The notes under the pieces are model-generated. The model saw only the letters and a list, made by a program, of their open reading frames with translations, was not told where the DNA came from and made no database searches. This document shows positions 19,630-28,220 of a stretch of 54,757 nucleotides of DNA, one piece after another. Numbering within the stretch: the first letter of the stretch is position 1; each line of letters starts with the position of its first letter. A program made the position numbers and the translations under genes. This stretch comes from Roseiconus lacunae (lineage in GTDB: Bacteria > Planctomycetota > Planctomycetia > Pirellulales > Pirellulaceae), in contig NZ_VSZO01000019.1 in assembly GCF_008312935.1 (NCBI RefSeq), forward strand, positions 1 through 54,757, written 5' to 3'.

Positions 19630-20499
19630 TTAACGCATCGCTGCGAGTTCTCCGTCAATCGCCGGTTCGCGGTGATCGACGAACTGGGCGAAGTAGTTGC
19701 GGGTCTCTTCGGACCAAGGCTGTGACGAGGTGTCCGACGATTGACTCAACGATCCAAAGAAGCGTTCATAAAGCTCAGACCCATGATGGTCTTCAAACAC
19801 CAATGCCAACATGACCGCAGGGTTTCCGTTGGCGTACGGGCATGAAACTTCGCAACCGATTTGCTCGAACGGAAGGATCCGTGAATAGAGCCGCGCATGC
19901 TTGGGGTGAGTCGCCGCGACAAGCCCATCATAGCCCCGCGCCATTGCGACTTGCGCAAGCAGGCGCCCCATCCCCGCAAAGGTCTCGATAAACCGAACCG
20001 GCGATTCACGGCGGTCGGCCAAACTGCCGATCTCTGCCATTTTCAAACCACGTCGGCGGATGATACGGACGTTGTCTGCATAGATCGACTCCAGGGGTAA
20101 TCCCAAGTCGCCGTCACCGGCAAGAGAAATCGTTGAAACGACCACGTCTTCCAACAAGGTGACAAAGACTTCCGTCGATTTGAGCAGGTGAAATGGGGTC
20201 AACCGAATCCCGCTCGGTTTTTCGGCGACAAGGCCCGCGTGACGGTACGATTCGTAGATCAGTGAAAAGGACTGGCGAAGCTCGTCGACTGAATTCGCGA
20301 TTTTGTAACGCAAACCTGGAACGGAGCGTTTTGGTCGTCGCCGGCTTGGTGCCTCGGGAATCAGAGGACAAGCCGGATTCGTAACGCTAGTCGATGAACC
20401 GGGTGAAGATACCGAGCTAGTGATGGTCGGGCGCATGGGTGCGAGCTTCGAGCTGGAGAGTGGCGCACGCAAAAGACGAGCACGTGCGACGAACGTCAT
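19630..20499 (-). CDS. Exosortase-locus N-acyltransferase, FeeM/LuxI-like (GNAT fold)
   Basis: 289 aa. After a Pro/Ser-rich N-terminus (1-55) the core resembles N-acyl amino acid synthases of the FeeM type and acyl-homoserine-lactone synthases: LAGDGDLGLPLESIYADNVR (126-145), AEIGSLADRR (155-164) and YDGLVAATHPKHARLYSRI (190-208). Such enzymes move an acyl chain from acyl carrier protein to an amino acid. Acyltransferases of this kind recur beside exosortase genes; their product in those loci is unknown. It is read toward the big surface-protein gene (convergent, 92-bp gap) and away from the patatin-like gene. No membrane segment is visible. ATG start. Confidence 0.85.
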   Translation of the reverse strand: MTFVARARLLRAPLSSSKLAPMRPTITSSVSSPGSSTSVTNPACPLIPEAPSRRRPKRSVPGLRYKIANSVDELRQSFSLIYESYRHAGLVAEKPSGIRLTPFHLLKSTEVFVTLLEDVVVSTISLAGDGDLGLPLESIYADNVRIIRRRGLKMAEIGSLADRRESPVRFIETFAGMGRLLAQVAMARGYDGLVAATHPKHARLYSRILPFEQIGCEVSCPYANGNPAVMLALVFEDHHGSELYERFFGSLSQSSDTSSQPWSEETRNYFAQFVDHREPAIDGELAAMR

Positions 20500-20861
20500 C
20501 CCCCCGGACGGTTACGATTCAAACCTAGGTCCACTCTTGCTCGGTTGCCCAACGGAGTTGCTGATCCGCGGATTGTCATTCATCAGTTTTCGGAAGAATC
20601 ACCTGTTGAAGCGATTAAGCCGACTGCGCCCGCCAGTATGGGTGGGACGCGACCGCTGACGTCTCGCCTGCGAACGACCTTGTGGCATACGGTCGTAGCG
20701 GAAGCCGTCGGCGGCTTGTCGATTTAGCGATGGCCAAGTTCCGGATGATCCGAATCCGGCCACCACGACAAAACGATGGATTGGGTAAACCCTCGCTGTT
20801 CGTTTGTGATCCATGACCTAGGGTTATTCATTGCAAACAATCAGACCAACTGGGGGGCTAC
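20500..20861. other. Divergent intergenic region between acyltransferase and patatin-like gene
   Basis: The 362-bp gap should carry promoters for both neighbours. It contains one GGCTTCCGCTAC-type element at 20695-20717. Small frames here have no family resemblance and I do not call them. Confidence 0.4.
20695..20717. repeat. Interspersed GGCTTCCGCTAC element, copy 3 (inverted)
   Basis: Reads gtagcggaagccgtcggcgg then ctt; its reverse complement matches the copies at 139-165 and 1929-1955. It lies between divergent genes. Confidence 0.5.
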
Positions 20862-21785
20862 GTGAATCTGACGCATTGGCAGGGCCGATTAATGCTTCGC
20901 CGACCGCGAAGTGAATGGGCGGACGCGACCGTGATGCTTGGCGGCGGCGGTGCGCGTGGTCTTGCGCATCTGGGAGCCGTCCGGGCGATCGGTCATTCCG
21001 GGCTCGGAATTGGGCGGTTGGTTGGCGTCAGCATGGGAGCATTGATGGCGTCGCTAATCGCAGCCGAACGTGATGTCGAACGCGCCGAGTCGATGGCTCG
21101 GGACTTCTTAATCTCCGACCGCTATCGAGCGTTGCAAAAGACGGTGCTCGACGCCGCCATTGGGACACACGGCAAAGACGAAACCAACGATCGGTGGCTA
21201 AGACGCTGGCGCAGCGTATTCTGGATTCAAAAAGCGATCAGTCGCGCCGCTAGAACAGAATCGCTCCTCCCGGCAACGCTGCTGGAAACGATCACCGACG
21301 AGCTGCTGCCGGACATCAACATCGAAGATTTACGTTTGCCGCTACACCTGATCGCCGTTGATCTGAAAACGGGTGAGCGAATTTCACTCAGTGAAGGCCC
21401 CTTGCGACAAGCCGTTCGGGCATCGATGTCAATCCCCGGAATTTTCCCGGCCGTTGAAATCGACGGACGCCGCTTGAGCGACGTCGGTGTCTACGATGCG
21501 GTTCCCTGCGATATCGCCATCGATCTTATGTCGGGGCAGGGTGAACTGATTGTCGTTGACGTCAGTCCGACAGAGTCGAGCAATGCAGACTGCCGGACGG
21601 CGATTCAATCCATTTTAAGATTCCAAGAACTCGCCGAGTCGAGGATCCGACAACAACAGCTCAAACTCGCGGACCTCGTGGTGCGTCCCCAAGTTGGCTC
21701 GGTCGCCTGGTTTGATTTCACCAATCCCGATCCGCTGATCGAAGCCGGCTATGACGCGGCCCATGCGGTGCTTCAGCAATCGTAA
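20862..21785 (+). CDS. Patatin-like phospholipase / acyl hydrolase
   Basis: A 307-aa serine hydrolase with the patatin fold. The oxyanion loop GGGGARG is at 27-33, the nucleophile elbow GVSMG gives Ser57, and the dyad Asp is in DVGVYDAVP (Asp207, where DGG or DGA is more usual). IPGIFPAVEIDG (191-202) is typical. The frame opens with GTG; an ATG at 20892 (residue 11) would also keep the whole domain. It has no signal peptide, so it probably acts on the cytoplasmic face, like RssA/YchK-type proteins. Its position next to an acyltransferase suggests lipid or acyl-amide metabolism, which is an inference. Divergent from the FeeM-like gene. Confidence 0.9.
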   Translation: MNLTHWQGRLMLRRPRSEWADATVMLGGGGARGLAHLGAVRAIGHSGLGIGRLVGVSMGALMASLIAAERDVERAESMARDFLISDRYRALQKTVLDAAIGTHGKDETNDRWLRRWRSVFWIQKAISRAARTESLLPATLLETITDELLPDINIEDLRLPLHLIAVDLKTGERISLSEGPLRQAVRASMSIPGIFPAVEIDGRRLSDVGVYDAVPCDIAIDLMSGQGELIVVDVSPTESSNADCRTAIQSILRFQELAESRIRQQQLKLADLVVRPQVGSVAWFDFTNPDPLIEAGYDAAHAVLQQS

Positions 21786-21960
21786 AAATTGCCGCGACTG
21801 ATGGGTTTTCTGAGTACCCAAACGGATTGGCGAGACTTTGTCGTCGGCGTCAATCCAGGTGTTGATCGAACGGGAAGTTTGGGGGATATTTGGCCCGAGC
21901 CGCAATGACGCGGCAACGATTAACACTCGGGAAATTTAACACGGGGCAAAGGGGACAAAG

Positions 21961-22650
21961 GTGTTACGAGCTCGATCAATCATCACGTTGCTGATACTTC
22001 TATCAGCCGGAACCACAACCAAAGCCGGTTTAGTGATCACGGAGATCATGGCGAACTCCAACACTGACGCCGGTAATTGGATCGAAATCTATAACGACTC
22101 GTCGGTCGCAAGTGTTGATCTTGGCGACCTAATGATCGAGGTGTCCGGTGGGTTTGGCTTTCCTTCCTTGCCCGTAGTCCCGGGTGATTTATTGGGTGTT
22201 AATCTTGATCCATTGCAGTTTCTGATCGTTGTCGACACGATGGGAGGTTCCCTTAGTCAGTTTCACAACTACTGGGGTCCAGCAGCGAGTAATACCGTCA
22301 TTTTGGGAGCGAATTTTTTCACGCCCCTGCAGTTTTACGACCCACTGACTATATCGGTTATTCAGGGAAGTACAGTCACTGATCAAATTGATATGGCAAC
22401 AGCCGATTGGCCCACCATCGAACCCAATCAAAGCATCTACGTTGATCCAACGAAGCTTGACGAAAACCATATCGGATCGAATTGGTCGGTGTCCCAATTC
22501 CCTTACCTTCCCTCGGGTGCTTCACCGCCTTCGGAAGCCCAAGCGGGAACCCCAGGATCGTTTGCGGCAATGGTGCCCGAACCGAGTACACTAATCACCT
22601 TCTGTTGTCTGTCTTTGACGAGTTGTCTACGGCGCCGTCGCCATCGGTGA
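21961..22650 (+). CDS. PEP-CTERM protein with lamin-tail-like domain
   Basis: 229 aa from a GTG start. A signal peptide (residues 1-22, LLILLSAGTTTKAG) is followed by VITEIMANSNTDAGNWIEIY, the opening of a lamin-tail (LTD) immunoglobulin-like fold often found in secreted bacterial proteins. The C-terminus has MVPEPST, a hydrophobic stretch containing two Cys, and RRRRHR: a PEP-CTERM exosortase signal. The stop is 7 bp before the FemAB-like gene, so they form an operon. It is the second likely substrate of the exosortase at 11862-12902. Confidence 0.9.
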   Translation: MLRARSIITLLILLSAGTTTKAGLVITEIMANSNTDAGNWIEIYNDSSVASVDLGDLMIEVSGGFGFPSLPVVPGDLLGVNLDPLQFLIVVDTMGGSLSQFHNYWGPAASNTVILGANFFTPLQFYDPLTISVIQGSTVTDQIDMATADWPTIEPNQSIYVDPTKLDENHIGSNWSVSQFPYLPSGASPPSEAQAGTPGSFAAMVPEPSTLITFCCLSLTSCLRRRRHR

Positions 22651-22657
22651 AACTACC

Positions 22658-23686
22658 TTGAGTTCTGTACGCGTTGATTCCTGGCCGGCTGAGTGGCCGA
22701 ACGATTGTCCTCCCCGTGAACTCAAACTGGCCGGGCACGATGCCCGCTGGCTCAACAGCATCTGCCGCGGACTGTCCCATCGCGGCTACCTGCTCACCCA
22801 CCGGTCTTCAGAAAACGGCACTGGTCTGCTGCCGCTCGTCTTCGTCAAAGGCCCGCTGTTCGGAAAGTTCCTCGTCAGTTTGCCTTACATCAATACCGGT
22901 GGTGTTTGGGCGGGCAACGCAGGGGTCGCAAGCGAACTGATCGATGCGGCGTGCAACTTGGCCGATGAATTGAACGTCAAGTATCTGGAACTGCGGCACG
23001 AGCAGGCGGTTGAACACCCGCGTTTGAATTTTGCCCGCACCGATAAAGTTCACATGCGGCTCGCGCTACCGGAAACCGACGAGGAGCTGAACAAGTCGTT
23101 TAAATCTAAGTTGCGCAGTCAAATCAAGAAATCGGGAAGCTATGGGGCGACGGTTCATTTTGGCAGACAGGAATTGCTTGCCGAATTCTACAACGTGTTC
23201 GCTCACAACATGCGTGACTTGGGAACACCAGTGTTCTCGGTACGTCTGTTTCGCGAGATCTTAAACGCGTTTGAAGACGACGCAGAATTGTGTGTCGTTA
23301 GAAACGAGTCACAGGCAGTGGCCGGAGGGTTGCTGATTCACAGCAACGGCGTCAGCGAAGTGCCAAGCGCCAGTAGCTTGCGTGAGTTCAACCGAACCGG
23401 GGCGAACATGTGGATGTATCGTCACCTGCTTCGCCGTGCGATCGAACGTGGCAGTCACACATTTGATTTCGGACGCAGCAGCGAAGACAGCGGCACCTAT
23501 AAATTCAAAGCCCAGTGGGGCGCCGTCCCGTCTCCTGCAACATGGCAATACTATGTTCGCCAAGGTGACCCTAACGACATGCGTCCAGACGCGGACGGAA
23601 AGAAACGACTGGTCGAGCTTTGGACGAAGCTGCCGGTAAGTCTCACGCGGATCATCGGACCACCGATCGTTCGCGGGATTCCGTAG
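22658..23686 (+). CDS. FemAB-like protein, exosortase/PEP-CTERM-associated
   Basis: 342 aa with a FemAB/GNAT-related fold. Recognisable segments are LPYINTGGVWAGN (about 72-84), KSKLRSQIKKSGSYGA (about 149-164), the NMRDLGTPVFS region (about 186-196) and FDFGRSSEDSGTYKFKAQWG (about 270-289), which define the branch found in exosortase loci. FemAB enzymes add amino acids from tRNA to peptidoglycan precursors; the substrate of this branch is unknown. The start is TTG, 7 bp after the PEP-CTERM gene. The stop codon shares a base with the GTG of the next gene, indicating translational coupling. Confidence 0.9.
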   Translation: MSSVRVDSWPAEWPNDCPPRELKLAGHDARWLNSICRGLSHRGYLLTHRSSENGTGLLPLVFVKGPLFGKFLVSLPYINTGGVWAGNAGVASELIDAACNLADELNVKYLELRHEQAVEHPRLNFARTDKVHMRLALPETDEELNKSFKSKLRSQIKKSGSYGATVHFGRQELLAEFYNVFAHNMRDLGTPVFSVRLFREILNAFEDDAELCVVRNESQAVAGGLLIHSNGVSEVPSASSLREFNRTGANMWMYRHLLRRAIERGSHTFDFGRSSEDSGTYKFKAQWGAVPSPATWQYYVRQGDPNDMRPDADGKKRLVELWTKLPVSLTRIIGPPIVRGIP

Positions 23687-24327
23687 TGGACACCAATGAC
23701 ATGACGCTCAGCAATCACGCGAACCGGTGGCGGCGTCGGTTTTGGGCGATGGGTGCGGTGTTCGTTGTCACAATGATTGCTTTGTCATTTGCCAGCGTTC
23801 GTGGTCTGGTGATGCAACCGTTGGTGGTTCACCATTCCGATGCTCGTGGAGAGATCGCCTATGTGATGGCAGACGGTCCGGCCTACTGGGAACGATTGTT
23901 TGCCGCGTCAGATCTTTACCATTTCGGACGGATCAAATCGATCTACTTGCTCGAAGAACGACAGTCGTCGTCGCATAACTTCGAGCGTGGAACCAACGAC
24001 ACGCGGTTGCAACGTGCGATCGATTACTTGGACATGCGAGGCGTTCCGGCGTCGGCGATCGTTCCCGTGCCGATGGGCGAACCGAGTTGGTTGAGTTCTC
24101 GCGATGAAGCAAAGTGGCTCGCTCAGATGAACCAGTCGTTGGAAGGCATCGTGGTGGTGACATCTCCGCCGCACACCCGACGGAGCTTGCTTTGTTTTCG
24201 CCGTGTGTTTTCCGATCAGACGCCGATCGCGGTCTATTCGGCGACCTCGCCCGATTCGAGCGTCGAAACCCATTTGCCTCTCTGGATCGAGTATGTGAAG
24301 TTAGTGGCCTATTGGATCGCCGCATGA
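23686..24327 (+). CDS. DUF218/YdcF-type membrane protein
   Basis: About 213 aa. One N-terminal transmembrane helix (about residues 19-40) is followed by a DUF218-like domain: KSIYLLEERQ, a helical middle, and SPPHTRRSLLCFRRVF with the conserved His/Arg region. DUF218 proteins (YdcF, SanA, ElyC) act in envelope biogenesis with poorly known chemistry. I start it at the GTG overlapping the FemAB stop; an ATG at 23701 is equally possible. The domain is divergent and lacks the clear N-terminal GGG-type nucleotide motif, so identification is moderate. It is the fourth gene of the plus-strand operon-like run from 21961. Confidence 0.75.
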   Translation: MDTNDMTLSNHANRWRRRFWAMGAVFVVTMIALSFASVRGLVMQPLVVHHSDARGEIAYVMADGPAYWERLFAASDLYHFGRIKSIYLLEERQSSSHNFERGTNDTRLQRAIDYLDMRGVPASAIVPVPMGEPSWLSSRDEAKWLAQMNQSLEGIVVVTSPPHTRRSLLCFRRVFSDQTPIAVYSATSPDSSVETHLPLWIEYVKLVAYWIAA

Positions 24328-24393
24328 TTTCATGTTTTCGACCAGTGAACGTCCACCCGACTACAACCAATCGCTATAGCGCGGGACTCTCCT

Positions 24394-24825
24394 ATGAAAA
24401 ACTCAGCACCATTTCGATTCATCGCCAGTTTAGCGTTGCTGATCGTGCTAGGAACGGCACTCTGGGCTCAGGTCGATGAGTCGAAGCCTGCACCCGAAGA
24501 AACTGTCGAGATCGTTCCGAAGGCAGCATTGTTGACCGAACGTGGAAAACAACTCGTCGAGGAACTACGAATCTTGCGACGCAACCTCGGATCGATGGGA
24601 CTCAAGCATCCCAATCGGCCAGGCGTGGAAGCAAAAATCGAAGCGATCAACGAACAGTTACAAGCGTGGGAGCCTGCCTATGGGAAACCTAGCAACCCGT
24701 TTCGAGCAAGCGAGCAAGCACCGCCACAAATGAACGAGTACGACTTGCGTCAATTGGTCATCAAACTCAACAAGCGTGTCGAGGCCTTAGAAAAGCGTGT
24801 CGAAATACTAGAACGACGTCGGTAG
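24394..24825 (+). CDS. Small secreted coiled-coil protein, unknown function
   Basis: 143 aa. A signal peptide or anchor (residues 7-25, FRFIASLALLIVLGTALWAQ) is followed by charged helical segments: 50-90 and a heptad-like C-terminus (about 115-143, ending KRVEALEKRVEILERR). No family recognised. It follows the DUF218 gene by 66 bp on the same strand and is the last gene of the plus-strand arm. Probably periplasmic and oligomeric. Confidence 0.7.
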   Translation: MKNSAPFRFIASLALLIVLGTALWAQVDESKPAPEETVEIVPKAALLTERGKQLVEELRILRRNLGSMGLKHPNRPGVEAKIEAINEQLQAWEPAYGKPSNPFRASEQAPPQMNEYDLRQLVIKLNKRVEALEKRVEILERRR

Positions 24826-24845
24826 TGCCCTGGCTAGCTAGCACG

Positions 24846-24925
24846 TTCGGGTTCGGCTCATCAGCCGACGCGCGTTAGACCCGGTTATTGCATCGAAACC
24901 GTGGCTAACACCATGCGGCTCATCC
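24846..24925 (+). repeat. 80-bp interspersed element, copy 1
   Basis: An 80-bp unit between convergent genes. It contains the hairpin GGCTcatcAGCC near one end and ccgtggctaac in the second half. It aligns without gaps to the copy at 51124-51203, with about 11 differences in 80 by eye. Confidence 0.85.
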
Positions 24926-24950
24926 ACATTTCAATTGTTGAAACGAAGCG

Positions 24951-26267
24951 TTAACCGGGATAGGTCCAATCGCCGCGGTAGTCACGTCGCATCAACGCTT
25001 GAGCCTCCGTGTCCCCTGGGATCGTTTGCTTTTCCGAATCCCAGCGAACGCTTCGCCCCAGCTTCATCGACAGCATTCCGAGCAGGCTGAGCGTCGTCGC
25101 TTGGTGTCCGACCGAGATGTCAGCGATTGGCCGACGACCAGATTCGATCGCGCCGATGAAGTCAGCCCACAAGAGCCGAATGTTGTGACCATCGGGCTCC
25201 TGCAATTGCGCGTCTTCGTGAATCGTCGGCTTCTTTTCGTCAGACGGGTAGAACGTCCATCCGTCTCGCCAGCCGATATGGACGGTTCCCTTCGTCCCTA
25301 AAAAATAGCAGCCGACACTTGATTGCTCGGGGCCTTTGCCTGCGAAGCGCCGGTGCTCCCAATGAGCTGAAAAATTTTCGAATTGGTACGTCGCGATTTG
25401 ATGATCGGGTGCATCCGTCGTTTGCTCACGATCGTTCAACACCGCCTCGCCAGCGATCGGGCGCCCGCCGACCGAGTGCACAGATTTTGGCATCTCCTGG
25501 TCGGCCCACCAAAGCACTTGATCGAGCCAATGGACACCCCAATCACCGAGAGTTCCGTTGGCGAAATCAAGAAAGTTCCTGAAGCCACCGGGATGGATAC
25601 GCCGGCAATACGGTCGCAGTGGCGCCGGCCCGCAATACATCTCCCAATCAAGGTTCTCTGGTGGTTCGTCATTTCGTGTCGGCCTTTCTTCACCACCTTT
25701 GGAATGCACGAACATTCGCACCATCCCAATATCTCCCGCACCGCCGTCTTTTAAAAATCTCATCGCGGACACATGATGCGGTCCGATCCGTCGATGCAGT
25801 CCGACCTGGACAATACGATCGGATCGCTGCGATACATCCAGCATCGCCTGGCTTTCACCAATCGTGTGCCCGGTGGGCTTTTCAATAAAGACATGTGCCC
25901 CGGCGTTGATCGCAGCAATCGTTTGCAAGGCATGCCAGTGGTCGGGTGTCGCAATGATCGCGATGTCGACCGATTCTTTGTCGAACAACTCTCGAAAGTC
26001 GCCGTAGACGTTCGGGCTATCACCGGACAAGTCGTTCACTTCTTCGGCGTTGATTTCCAAACGATCTTGATCGACGTCACACAGCGCGACGACCTTGGTG
26101 TTCCCCGCCGAGATCGCTTCGCGCAGAATATTCATTCCCCACCATCCCGAACCGATCAACGCCACGCGGTACTGCTTGTCTTTTGATGCGGCATGAATTG
26201 CGGGAGCAGCGGTCAGCGCGGCGGCGGCGGTCGTGCCGGTCAAAAAACTTCGACGTTTTAGATGCAT
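24951..26267 (-). CDS. Gfo/Idh/MocA-family oxidoreductase, Tat-exported
   Basis: About 438 aa from the ATG at 26267 (an upstream TTG frame start at 26285 is less likely). The twin-arginine signal KRRSFLTGTTAAAALTAAPA is at the N-terminus. The Rossmann motif VALIGSGWWGMNI and the EKPTGHT motif (Lys-Pro of the catalytic region) follow. The C-terminal Gfo/Idh domain includes NGTLGDWGVHWLDQVLWW. It uses NAD(P) to oxidise or rearrange sugars or cyclitols; planctomycetes carry many exported members with unknown substrates. The gene follows the PQQ-like propeller gene by 54 bp and is probably co-transcribed with it. Confidence 0.95.
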   Translation of the reverse strand: MHLKRRSFLTGTTAAAALTAAPAIHAASKDKQYRVALIGSGWWGMNILREAISAGNTKVVALCDVDQDRLEINAEEVNDLSGDSPNVYGDFRELFDKESVDIAIIATPDHWHALQTIAAINAGAHVFIEKPTGHTIGESQAMLDVSQRSDRIVQVGLHRRIGPHHVSAMRFLKDGGAGDIGMVRMFVHSKGGEERPTRNDEPPENLDWEMYCGPAPLRPYCRRIHPGGFRNFLDFANGTLGDWGVHWLDQVLWWADQEMPKSVHSVGGRPIAGEAVLNDREQTTDAPDHQIATYQFENFSAHWEHRRFAGKGPEQSSVGCYFLGTKGTVHIGWRDGWTFYPSDEKKPTIHEDAQLQEPDGHNIRLLWADFIGAIESGRRPIADISVGHQATTLSLLGMLSMKLGRSVRWDSEKQTIPGDTEAQALMRRDYRGDWTYPG

Positions 26268-26339
26268 GGCAAAAAGAGTTTTCAAGAGGCAGGAACGTTG
26301 GTGACGTCGGCTTGGGAAGTCGCAGACACGGTGACCAGT

Positions 26340-27554
26340 TTACTGGGTGACTTCCACACAAACGACCTCACCCTGAATCGTACGGCAAAAGATCTGACCA
26401 TTTGAAAAGACGGGCGCGGTCCAGCATTTGCCGTCGAGCACGTGCACCCGTGATGTCGGCGTCCATCCTTGACGAGTCGCCGGCGCTGTTACTAAATCAC
26501 CGTCTTCGGTCAACAGCAGAATCGCATCATCAACCAGTGTGAATCCTCCCGGACGCAGCTCCTCTTCGGACCAGAGGACTTCACCGGTACCCCAATCCAA
26601 ACATCGAAAACGTGCCCCCGCCTCCATGTCACCGTCGATCCCAAATAAACTCTCATCGAGCAGGACGGACGCATGAATTTGGTTCTTCATTTCCTTGGAC
26701 TTCCAAACAACTTTGGGGTCCGTTCCGCCGAGTTGATATAACGCCGCACCACGGTTGTAGCCGGATGAAAGAAACATCTGACCATCGTGGATGATCGGAT
26801 CCGCGGCGTTGCAGTTGAAACTGGTCAGCCAGCGAATCGACCATAGTTCCTCACCCGACTCCAGCGTTACCGCTTTGTATGACTTGCCCGATGCGATCAC
26901 CACTGCGTCTTTCTCGTCGGATTTCAGCGGTACCGGTGTCGCATAGCCACTTTCGCGATCTTCAGAACGCCATACGATTCTCCCGTCGTCTTTGTTGAGC
27001 GCGACGCCGGATTCACCAATATTAATAATCACCAAGTTGCCGACGACCAATGGTGCACCGGCGCATCCCCAGCCGGGCAACCGCACGTCTGCTTGGTTGG
27101 CAACATTGACTTTCCACGACAACTGACCGGTCAAGCGGTCTAAACAAAATAGTTCACCTAGTCGGCTAACGACATAAATGAATGGGCCATCAATCGTCGG
27201 TGTCGAAGTTGGGCCGCCTTCGAAATCTCGGTCATCAAGTGGAGCTTCAAACGCAAATTTCCAAGCGACGTCACCACTTTCTCGGCTAAGAGCGTTGACG
27301 ATCGTTTGCCCGTCGATGTGGCCGCTGGTAAAAACTAGCTCGTCGGTGGCTACAAAAGATGAAAAACCGGTGCCAACCGAGGCTCGCCACTTGATGTTTG
27401 CCTGATCTCCCCGAAACCTTCCCGACCAGTTGGCCTGAACCGTCCGGCCGTCTAAATTCGGCCCTCGCCATCGGTACCACTCTTCGCCTTGGCAGATCCC
27501 AAGTAGCAGTAAGCACGCTGTAAAAAACAAAACGGATCGAACAGCAACGGTCAT
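26340..27554 (-). CDS. Secreted PQQ-like beta-propeller protein (BamB-like)
   Basis: 404 aa with a signal peptide (VLFFTACLLLLGICQG) and repeated propeller blades with the G-x-x-x-W pattern: SGDVAWKF, TGQLSWKVN, DGRIVWRS, SGEELWSI and TGEVLWSE. There is an N-terminal WYRWRGPNLDG motif common in planctomycete secreted propellers. No heme site is visible and cofactor binding is not implied. Probably a periplasmic enzyme subunit or binding protein. First gene of a two-gene unit with the Gfo/Idh/MocA oxidoreductase. Confidence 0.92.
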   Translation of the reverse strand: MTVAVRSVLFFTACLLLLGICQGEEWYRWRGPNLDGRTVQANWSGRFRGDQANIKWRASVGTGFSSFVATDELVFTSGHIDGQTIVNALSRESGDVAWKFAFEAPLDDRDFEGGPTSTPTIDGPFIYVVSRLGELFCLDRLTGQLSWKVNVANQADVRLPGWGCAGAPLVVGNLVIINIGESGVALNKDDGRIVWRSEDRESGYATPVPLKSDEKDAVVIASGKSYKAVTLESGEELWSIRWLTSFNCNAADPIIHDGQMFLSSGYNRGAALYQLGGTDPKVVWKSKEMKNQIHASVLLDESLFGIDGDMEAGARFRCLDWGTGEVLWSEEELRPGGFTLVDDAILLLTEDGDLVTAPATRQGWTPTSRVHVLDGKCWTAPVFSNGQIFCRTIQGEVVCVEVTQ

Positions 27555-27853
27555 GCTGAAAACTGTTGAAAACGGATGAACGAAATTAGGCGAGGCGCCG
27601 AGACTATTTTTTGAAACGACACGTCTGGGCGTCTAGTTGACGTTAATCCAAGCGAATCGTGACTCGAGCGAAGACGGAGTCGATTCACACACGACAAACG
27701 GAATCAGACGTTCGAGCGACTGAGTTTTCCGCTCACAAAACGGTGATTCTACAATCGCGACTTCAAAAACGGTGTCGCGGACATTCTAATCGCGATCGCT
27801 CGATGAAGCGCTTCCCTATCCGCCGAAACCAACTTCGATAGTCAGCAATAATC

Positions 27854-28147
27854 GTGACGCTCAATCTTGTTCTCGGATACGTGGTGATCGTAGCGATCCT
27901 AAGCTCGGTTACGTTTCTTGTGTACTGGGTTGATAAACGTCGCGCTCAATCGGATCGGTGGCGAACGTCGGAAAAGACGCTGCATCTACTCGCGTTATTT
28001 GGCGGTTGGCCCGGTGCCTGGATCGCCCAGCAGAAACTGCGTCACAAAACGCGAAAGCGACGCTTTCGAATCGTGTACTACGCCACGGTCGTTGGCCATC
28101 TCCTTGCCGTGACTACAATCGCGTACTGCCTGTCGAATTCCCAGTGA
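27854..28147 (+). CDS. DUF1294 small membrane protein
   Basis: 97 aa with hydrophobic segments at about 6-25, 44-56 and 74-92. The signature LFGGWPGAWIAQQKLRHKTRK with a following F-R-I-x-Y is diagnostic of DUF1294. GTG start. Function unknown in the family. It stands alone, 70 bp before the flippase gene on the same strand. Confidence 0.9.
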   Translation: MTLNLVLGYVVIVAILSSVTFLVYWVDKRRAQSDRWRTSEKTLHLLALFGGWPGAWIAQQKLRHKTRKRRFRIVYYATVVGHLLAVTTIAYCLSNSQ

Positions 28148-28220
28148 ATCGGTATTTGCGACAGGTGACTCGTTCGTTTGCGTCTCGCACTCCTATATTC
28201 AGTCCGCTGAAATTTCTTTG

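Noticed and set aside
21893..21910. Similar TGGC...GC pattern upstream of the second PEP-CTERM gene
   Set aside because: GC falls at the wrong distance and the TTGC box is missing.
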